Shown here piece after piece: positions 56,621 through 64,000 of a stretch of DNA of 64,000 nucleotides. The notes beneath the pieces were generated by a model. The model was not told where the DNA came from and did not search any database. It saw nothing but the letters and a program-made list of their open reading frames with translations. The first letter of the stretch is position 1, and each line of letters starts with the position of its first letter. The position numbers were made by a program, and so were the translations under genes. The stretch comes from Meandrina meandrites (Eukaryota; Cnidaria; Anthozoa; Scleractinia; Meandrinidae): assembly GCA_963693305.1 (NCBI GenBank), contig OY855905.1, positions 16,060,237-16,124,236 of the forward strand, in the 5' to 3' direction.

Positions 56621-57929
56621 TCAGTGAAATGTACCAACCCAGCCTCCTCAGTCTAATTCTGCTTATGTGCTATATATTAGCTGGCCGCAGCTGGAGCATA
56701 GCTAGTAATTTTCTCTTGTAAGCCTGTTCCAGACTTCATGACTGCAGCGTTGGGAGGATGTTCAAGAATAGGCTTATGAATTGATAAGTACATTTTTCAT
56801 GCTTTATTGGAACTCCTGATGGCTTACATACATAAATCACTTTACTTTGTAGACTTTGCAAGACCAGTCCCTGACAATGGTCATATGGCTGTATGCATGC
56901 AGCAAAGCAAGAGCCAACAGTCATTCTGTTTTCATTGTCGCATGCAGTGTACATGTCTTGTTTCATTGTCTTGACTCTGTCTATCATGCAGAAAGAGCGT
57001 GTGGGGGTTGCAGTTGAAACTATTAGCATTGTGAGGGAAATTGTAGGGATTACTTGCATTCACATTTGGAGAGAGACTTGCATTAGTGCACTCAAGGGTT
57101 TTTGCCAGAGTCTCAGGGCTTTCTTCAACTGAATGCAACCAATTTGTTTGTTGCCTTATAATCTTGTTGTCATACACTCTCTTCTCACTCCAGGTAGATC
57201 GTTTTTGAAGGCTGCATATATGTTTTTTCAGACATCGCTGCTTAACCCATTAACTCTTGTACTGGCCATGACCAGCCTGGATGAGCGTTGGCCTTTGTTC
57301 CAGTTCGGATGTCATCGGCTTTGACCACAAGGGGCCTCACTGTTTTTCAAGATCTAAAGGAGAAAAAGATCTTCCTAATGATACCCAATGTACCAAAATG
57401 CACACCAAAATGCCTCAAAATTGGAGTGAAATACTCCAAGGAAAATTCACTTCAATCACACCTGGATACTCCATGGTAAAGATTTTGCATTTGGATTATA
57501 CTTTCTCAACAATTCTTGCACTGAAAGCACACCCAGTAGACAGCTGCAGCAAAAAGATAAGAAGGAAGAAAACTGAAAAGCAAAAAATAAAAATACAAAA
57601 ATCCCAAACTTTGACTTTTGCTCATGCCCAAGCAAAAATGTCATAAAATGTGATGTTAGTGAAAAGAAAGGAATACCTTGTTTTTTTCAAATTCTGTTTT
57701 GAGTGCACTGAGCTAATTTAGTTCATAGCTGAGCAGACAATGTGAAAATGTTGAAGACATGCAAGGAGTCAATGGATTACTGCATTTAACTTTAATTTGT
57801 TGGGACAATAAAATTATGTGACCTCATGCAAAAATGTACAATGACAGCTTTCAAACGGAATTCCATTCACAAGCCGTTTATCATCTGTTCAGAAAAAATA
57901 CTAATTGTTTGAGTGGCCTGGGTCATTTG

Positions 57930-58800
57930 TTCAAAAAACGTTAGGTTTGTGGACCTTGGGTAGAAGGTAGAACTGGGATGTCTGTGGAGTAGACACAATC
58001 AAGTTACTTGCAGAAGGTGGTAATTCACAGGTGCTGATAAAATCACGCACTACAGTTTTTACTGTTTCCTGGCTATTCTTGGTGCATTTTTGATTGAGGC
58101 ATTGGTAGATTCTGGCACCAGATAAATGTCACTGAGCCTCCTCGAGGTACAACATTCTTGCCCATACAACTACAACGCCGCCTTTGTCCGCACGCTTGAT
58201 GACGATGTCATCTCAGTTGCTAACTTGGTTTAGTGCTTGTTTTTTAATGAGGGAAAGGTTTGAATGAGCTGTTCTCTTCTTAAAATTACTTTTGCCAACC
58301 TGCCGATGGCAGAGATCAACGCAGAAAATTTTCCCTTTAGGGGGAGTCCAGCTTGAAACTTTTGAAACTTGCTACTGTATTTAGCAAACGGGTCCCAAAC
58401 AAATGCGCCTTTAGTTGGATGAGGCGATAGAAATTCTCGCATTCTGCCTTAACATGGAATTCATCAGTGTTTTTATTAGCAGGTACAAAGGAGAGGCCTT
58501 TGCTGAGAACTGATCTTATAGGTGAGCTCCATTTCAGCAGGAATAGTGACCACAGGTTTGCACATTGGATTCTCCTGAGTCATAGGCAAAGAATCATCTT
58601 GTGGTGTGTTTTGTAGCGCTTGTAACTTTCTGCCCTTAATCGACACAAGGTGTGTAAAAAGTCGAGAAGTTAACTCACGGATACGGTGCCTTATTCGATG
58701 AAAATCATCTTCGTTACATAAGATGCACAGCTCTTGGCAATAACAAGACATCATCTTGGAGGCTGCATTGCACTGCACTTTCATAGAGGAGGGTCTCAAT
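57930..58800 (-). pseudogene. Penelope-like element remnant
   Basis: Read leftwards, it contains FHVKAECENFYRLIQ-like and HPTKGAFVWDPFAKYSS segments, then IVIKRADKGGVVVVW near 58190 and FYLLPKVHKPNV near 57950. The ADKGG...VW and LPK(I/V)HKP pair is typical of the region just before the RT core of Penelope-like elements. Several stops and shifts occur, and the RT core is absent. Confidence 0.65.
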
Positions 58801-58867
58801 GGGTCTTACTGTTAGCCGTAAAACGGGGCAAAAACTAAGCCACGAGGCGTAAAAATTGGAAAATTTA

Positions 58868-59083
58868 CAGTGTGGCTACTCAAATCGGGGCACCCTGAAA
58901 AAAATTAACCAATCACAGTGTTAATTGAAAACAAAGGATAGGGACATTTTTTAGGGTTAGGGTTGTTTGCGTCCTAGAACGTCATTGGTCCGTTGTTAAA
59001 AAATTGTCCCTATCCTTTGTTTTCAATTAACACTGGGATTGGTTAATTTTGTTCAGGGTGCCCCAGTTTGAGTAGTCGCACTG
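58868..59083. mobile_element. 216-bp MITE, hairpin type, TA duplication
   Basis: TA flanks both tips. The arms CAGTGTGGCTACTCAAATCG and its complement continue for about 85 bp through AACAAAGGATAGGGACA. The loop contains TTAGGGTTAGGGTT. Confidence 0.82.
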
Positions 59084-60321
59084 TAAACTGTTAGGCCTAA
59101 AAGTTGTTAACAGTAAAAAATGTCTGGCCACGAAATACCAAGTGAAAGTTTCAAGATCTCTTGTGAAGATTTTTGTGTCTTACCTTTTGTGTATCTCAGT
59201 ACCAAGAAAGGCCGATACATGGGGGAGGGGGAAGGGGCTTCTTAACTACAAGTTTTTTGCTAAGAAAGGTTTCTGAAAACCAAACAAGCTTTTTGGACAA
59301 CTTTGCTCCATTGAAGAGTCCTTCAAGAGTTTCAAATCACTGTCAGCAGATAAAATATATCTACATGCTTAATGCTTCATATGGTTTTTTATTAAATTTG
59401 AATACACTTAGGGACGGACCATTAGAAGATTGATGGGGGATGGGAAAAAATCATTTTGTGCAAGGAAAATCGCAAAGAAAAAAATTCATGCATGAGATGG
59501 GCTGCATTAATTCTTCTCGAAAAGTGTTCCAAAATGCACCAAATGGCATTTGAGTATATCTAGATTTTTAAACATTTTTCAAAACTGAACATTTGTAAGC
59601 CCAGGCTTACTGGCTTAAAGGCGGCTACACACTTTGCTGGGTCTGGCGAATGAAAAGTGTCTCTGATGTTGATTGTTGACATTCAGCTCTGTGTCCAGCT
59701 TCAGCTGCATGTGCATTGCCAGGAATTGTTGGAGTTCCAGGTGGAATTGATGGTCTCTGTTCAATTAACAAAGCCAGCCAGCTGATTAATGCTGTTGATT
59801 GCAGCTTGTGCAATTTTTTTCACGTGTTTGAGAATTGAATTTGAACGGACCATTGCCATTTTTGTTTGGCAAAAGCACATGGCAGAGCACTACTGCAAGG
59901 TATTATGGGTAAAGCTATTTGAGAAACACAAAGTTAATTCATTGAAATAAAGACTGTCAGCTTTGAAAACAATTTTTCACCCATGTAATTTTGTTTATAA
60001 TAATGACTGCTGCTATTTTGGGGCCAAAGGTGATGACATCAGTAGGGGGAAAAAGCTAGGCCAACACTTGTCACAGCCAGTCTTGCCTGCCACAGGTGTC
60101 AATGGGGGGATTATTAGTACAACGTGGGTTAGTACAATGTGGGTTAAGTTGTGTAGAAGAAGGGAATACTCAGTCTTTCTCAAGACAACACTCACAGAAT
60201 GTTCATATACGTTGACATTTGCATAATTTTTGGTTATTAAATTTTGCTATTTAAAAAAAGATAAGTCGCCAAACTTATCTACTGATCTTGAAACTTTTTC
60301 ACATTTTGTGTTGGTTGACAG

Positions 60322-60371
60322 GTTGTGAGTGGTCAGTTGTTAAGTTAGGACATCCAGGAACTATAACCAAG
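60322..60371 (+). CDS. ALLC: Allantoicase, internal exon
   Basis: The 50-bp exon lies between GGTTGACAG and GTACTT. Joined to the previous exon in phase 1, it reads G-CEWSVVKLGHPGTITK. The pattern CEW...(V/F)(R/K)L..PG.I matches the corresponding part of known allantoicases (CEWAVFRLAHPGVITR). It ends in phase 0. The following exons are not recognisable before 64000. Confidence 0.9.
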
Positions 60372-60979
60372 GTACTTTTTACAAATTCTTTTTACCATTA
60401 TGCCTATGTTACATACAACTCTTAACATTAAGTTAAATTTTATAATATGTTACTATATGTGTACATAGTTTACATGAATGACTACTGTATTCATTAATTT
60501 GTTGTGTAATTTATGCCGTGCTATGATACTCACATAAATCTTGTACACACCAAAAAATGGAGCTCAAAATTACTATAACATTTCCATGAATTATTTGGTT
60601 TCATCTAAATTTTTAAGCTCTTTACAGAGGCTTTCCAATATTTAGGTTAGAAGATGTCCAGCATCTGCACTATCTTTGGTACAAGAAGAATTGTTTGACT
60701 TGTAAATTTTGGTTTTCCATTGCACTTATTTGTAGCCATTGTCATTAAGTTTTGTGGTGATGTTCTCCCAAATATTGTGCTTTCAACCCATCACCAGCAA
60801 CTGCCATTTTATCACTACATCGACCCATATTTCCACTAAACATTTTGTCCTACAGCAGGCCCAATTTTAGATGTTTTGGGCACTCCACATGTCCCCCATT
60901 TTTACCATGTCTCATCTGATCATGATCGAAACTATGTCATGGGGCTGTTTCAATCCTACTCAAAGAATAAACATGTTAC

Positions 60980-61402
60980 AATCATGATTTGCGCAACCCA
61001 CAGTCTGATGTGAACACTTTTCAGAGCGAAACATGTTTCATTCGTGATCACACTAATCATGTTTCGGCCAAGTGTGAACACAGTTTTAGATTCTTAGTGT
61101 CAGCTACATGTAATTGCCAACATTGCCTTGATAATGAAAAAAAATGAGACACAAAAACAGAATTTTAAGGGCCTGAAATTTCACTGAATGATTTTATAAT
61201 AATGGAAAATGAAGGAGAAAAAAGAAAATCCCACAACGTGGGATATTCACAGTTGGTCACCCATCCAAGTACTAACTTCTCCAACAGGGCTTAACTTAAG
61301 CTGTGCTCACACTATCCCGCAACATGATTACTCTGATCACGAATGAAACATGTTTCACTATGAAAAGTGTTCACATCAGGCAGTGCATTGCACGAATCAT
61401 GA
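60980..61402. mobile_element. Inverted-repeat element, about 420 bp
   Basis: AATCATGATTTGCGCAA at the left and its near-complement at 61402 begin arms of about 95-105 bp sharing CTGATGTGAACACTTTTCA and GAAACATGTTTCATTCGTGA. The centre contains the 5S-like segment. The right tip lies next to the T-run that begins the LINE. Confidence 0.75.
61225..61305 (-). repeat. 5S-rRNA-like fragment (possible 5S-derived SINE piece)
   Basis: In reverse complement the sequence reads AAGTTAAGCCCTG, then GTTAGTACTTGGATGGGTGA, then CC, then AATATCCCACGTTGTGGG. The GTTAGTACTTGGATGGGTGACC block is the highly conserved second half of eukaryotic 5S rRNA. A T-rich stretch follows. The 5' half of 5S is not present, so it is not a complete gene. 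Confidence 0.65.
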
Positions 61403-61883
61403 TTTTTTTTTTCAATATCTTTATTCAAACAAAATCACAATACACTTAAAGAAAAAGAGAAAAACAAACAAAAATAGAAATAAGTAAATAAACAAACCTA
61501 AATATATAGATAAAAGATTGCTGATTAATCACGCTGTATTACATTTTTTTCTTTTTTCCTTTCCCTTCCCCCCCTTCTTCCCTCTCCTTTCCCCCTACAA
61601 TAACGAATAGCATTACCTACAATACTAAAAATTTTTTTATTTAAATTTCGTTTTGAACTTACAATGTACTTACAAATATAAATGAATAATTCTGTATACT
61701 AAACCGGATATCGTTCACTGTATTAGTTTATTCCACTACCAGGAGAAGGCAAAGAAGAGGCGAAAGAGAAAGTAAAATAACAAGTAAAATGAGTTTATAA
61801 GGAAAAAGAAAAGTCAAACAAAGATAAAAAAAAAAGACGAGCAAATAGTGGCACAACATCTGGGGCGAATATTTGAGGGGAGC

Positions 61884-63979
61884 TCATGCGCAAAGTGTTG
61901 TCCATTTTGATCTGAATTTCATCATAGTATTATTTTTAACAGCAATTGTACGTTCACATAGGATCTTTTCGTTGAGTAAAAGAAGGAAGATATCAAGACT
62001 TGGAGATACCATATTCAGCCAGGACAGAAAAATGTGATACCGTAAAAACTCGTGTATAAGCCGCACTCGTAGATAAGCCGCACCCCAAAATTTCAAGCAC
62101 GATTTTGAGAAAAAAAATAAAACTGGCGGAAAAATGCTCAATTGATTGTGAAAACTGCTGGATTATGTGGAAATTTCAACAATCAATAAAGCTAAAGTTG
62201 ATTCCTTTCCGATGTGCAGGATATACCACAAACGAGGAAACACATAAACGGAAAACACTTCAGTCTTACCCAGAATTTAATAGAATAAACATCATTTCTG
62301 CCAACTTTGACATTTTTTATCTTTTTCTGCCATTCATTGACAGGTATTTCTTCATTCATCACAGTTTTTACATCAAATTTTGCGTGAAGAACGGACATGT
62401 AGTCGTTGTGTTCGTGAAAACATTCGTAGCTTAGTAACCAGGCTCAACTAGAATCCAGGCCCATCGCCAAAAGACACGTGGAACGCCTGGAGGTTGAAAA
62501 TTGTTCACGGACGAAAAGCGGGAGTTTCGTCGCTGTTTTGAGGGAAAAAACTTTTTCAAAATGATCAGTCTCTTTGTTATTTTTGTTTGTGAGGATAGTA
62601 AAGAGCTGCTTTGTCGGTTACATGGAGCAATTTTTCAGTTTTATGTGCAAAAACGCCCACAGGATGCGGAGGATGCAGATGTGAGCGATTTACGTGGACC
62701 CGCACAGCCGCATCCTGTCAGATGCCCTGTTTGCATGCAATGGTCTTGTAGATAAGCCGCACCCACGATTTTGAGCCACAAATTTTGGCAAAAAAGTGCG
62801 GCTTATACACGAGTTTTTACGGTACTTGCCGATAATAAGGAAATGATTCAGGGCATAAAAACTGCTTGAATCTGGTTTGTAACCGTAAAAAATATCTGTA
62901 TCAATTAAGGTGACTTTTTCTGATTGTTTTTCATTCCACCATGCAATAGCTTTTTGCCAGAATGTTTGTACCGTCGAACACTCATAAAGCAGATGAGATA
63001 AAGTTTCATATGGAGAGCTACAACGATCGCAACTTGGAGAAATTTTCAATTTCATTTTATGAAGTCTGCTGTTGGTGGGTAGAATGTTATGTATGATCTT
63101 ATATTGGAAACATCTGAGTTTGTTTTCTAATGTAACCTTGAAAGGCAATTCATAAATGGCTTTAATAGGAAGACATTTTTCAATTAGTTTAGTTTCTACG
63201 TTTGGAGCTTTGAACACTTTTAAAACAAGCAGTTCTCGAGCAGATTTGGCAGTGACATTTGCAGGAGGAAGGTCTTTGCTGTCAACATCGGTAAGCATTC
63301 ATTCAGAATTTACAATTGATCTTTTCCATACCTCAGGGATCGCGGCAAGAAGGCCATTATATGTTAGGAAATTTACTGTCATACCATATTTGTGTTGAAA
63401 CTCGGGTCTTGATAAAAACTTTCTATTCTCGTTTAACAGATGACCAATTTTGATTATTTCTTTTGTATGCCAGGATGGGTAGAAGACTGATTTCCCATCT
63501 ATTTTAATAAAGCGGTTGTTTCAAATAATTTCATTTTCATATTCTTTAGCAGAAGAAGGGTCTTTGGAGTGTAGCTCCTGCCAGACAGTCAATATTTCCT
63601 TATAAAAAGACGACACATACGAGGCAAAATTTAGATCGGGTGCATTTAAATTGCATTCCAAAAGAAAAGAGCCACCATATTGGGATGTAGCCAATGAGAA
63701 GAGGGAGCACCATTTGGCATCGCCAGCTTCATGTAAACGTTTAACCCATGCTGCTTTTAAAGACTTGTCCATCATGGTGAAATCTACCATGTTAAGGCCA
63801 CCTTTCTCTTTTGGACCTATAAGCGTGTTCCGTTTGACCTTATCAGGCTTGAAGTTCCATATGAACTTGAAGCAAATATCATTAACTTCACTAGTGAATT
63901 TCGGTGGAGCTGTAAGAATGGAAGTATTATAAACAAGCTTGGAGATGGCGAGGGTTTTAATGATACAAATTCTTCCCAT
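61884..63979 (-). pseudogene. LINE ORF2 C-terminal half, interrupted
   Basis: Read leftwards, it contains GRICIIKTLAISKLVYNTSI, EKGGLNMVDFTMMDKSLKAA, a stop near 63518 (Trp to TGA in the IIWNN position) and another near 63299. It continues with ENKLRCFQYKIIHNILPT and the Cys/His segment CDRCSSPYETLSHLLYEC, then HFLIIGKY. There a 783-bp element is inserted. It resumes with HIFLSWLN, then DIFLLLLNEKILCERTIAVK, and ends near 61884. The RT catalytic core lies beyond the right edge. Confidence 0.82.
62040..62822. mobile_element. 783-bp TA-flanked transposon inside the LINE
   Basis: The tips are CCGTAAAAACTCGTGTATAA and its complement, with TA at 62038-62039 and 62823-62824. The motif GATAAGCCGCACCC repeats near both ends. 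Removal with one TA restores the LINE frame (LIIGKY/HIFLSW). No transposase ORF is visible, so it is non-autonomous; TA duplication suggests Tc1/mariner/pogo-type mobilisation. Confidence 0.88.
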
Positions 63980-64000
63980 TAGCGTTAAGCCTCTGGTCGT

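Larger units (their letters stand above)
43292..60321 (+). other. ALLC: Allantoicase intron, about 17.0 kb
   Basis: The intron runs from GTTAGT to GTTGACAG. It contains an inverted-repeat element, a LINE remnant, the 7.3-kb SAM/SAP element, and tyrosine-recombinase and Penelope remnants. The stretches 47220-48465, 54795-55640, 56640-57930 and 59090-60321 show no recognisable gene. Confidence 0.85.
61404..64000 (-). mobile_element. L1-like LINE, minus strand, running off the window
   Basis: In reverse complement the element ends with AATAAAGATATTG and an A-run (T-run at 61408-61421 on the + strand). ORF2 coding lies between 61884 and 63979, interrupted by a TA-flanked element. The 5' part is outside the window. 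It belongs to the same broad group as the copy at 3080-6252. Confidence 0.82.

Noticed and set aside
57133..57646. Possible coding exons around MTSLDERWPLFQF and nearby frames
   Set aside because: No recognisable family, no clear splice sites, and overlapping frames of similar length; not supportable.

Overview
The window reads as intron-rich, transposon-saturated metazoan DNA, most likely from an anthozoan cnidarian such as a stony coral. The reasons are GT-AG introns, tRNA-derived SINEs, L1-like and CR1/L2-like LINEs, a Polinton/Maverick, Penelope and BEL/Pao fragments, and one recognisable host gene. That host gene is allantoicase (ALLC, purine catabolism). Three of its internal exons lie on the + strand at 25462-25599, 43237-43291 and 60322-60371. 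Reading phases join exactly across two introns of about 17.6 and 17.0 kb. Nearly everything else is mobile DNA, much of it nested.

Layout, left part. A BEL/Pao Pol ORF runs in from the left edge to 2574, followed by a probable 3' LTR. A 5'-truncated L1-like LINE with an A-tail ends near 6252. From 6612 to 22923 lies a decayed Polinton bounded by inverted repeats whose outermost 186 bp are themselves palindromes. It carries a protein-primed PolB remnant, a possible integrase tail, a coiled-coil/membrane protein, two capsid-type genes, a gene split by an insertion, and a small Cys-rich protein. At least four younger elements sit inside it: a 1.7-kb element with a 5-bp target duplication, a 3.36-kb Mutator-like element with 408-bp TIRs and a 9-bp duplication, a 1.65-kb element with an 8-bp duplication and mirrored satellite arrays, and a 287-bp TA-flanked MITE.

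Middle part, first visible ALLC intron. A MULE-type transposon (27749-38849) encodes a PHD-like finger and a MULE transposase tail. It contains a second complete element (28419-36980, TA duplication, about 63-bp TIRs). That inner element carries a spliced BEN-domain-like gene and a DUF7869-like gene, both on the minus strand. The same intron holds a second, different family-B polymerase remnant (39943-42076) interrupted by a TTAA-flanked MITE, plus SINEs.

Right part, second ALLC intron. It holds a CR1/L2-type LINE remnant, then a 7.3-kb TIR-bounded element (48466-55790) with two head-to-head genes: a SAM-domain coiled-coil protein and a very large protein with a DDE-like signature and a C-terminal SAP motif. 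Beyond it are tyrosine-recombinase and Penelope-like remnants and small MITEs. After the third exon come a 5S-rRNA-like fragment inside an inverted-repeat element and a minus-strand L1-like LINE that is itself interrupted by a TA-flanked element.

The strongest candidates for little-described biology are the two two-gene TIR elements at 28419-36980 (BEN + DUF7869-like) and 48466-55790 (SAM + DDE/SAP). In both, a putative catalytic protein travels with a probable DNA- or protein-binding partner. Most coding regions carry stops or frameshifts, so the window mainly preserves fossils. Family names were assigned by recognition of sequence patterns; no database search was run.
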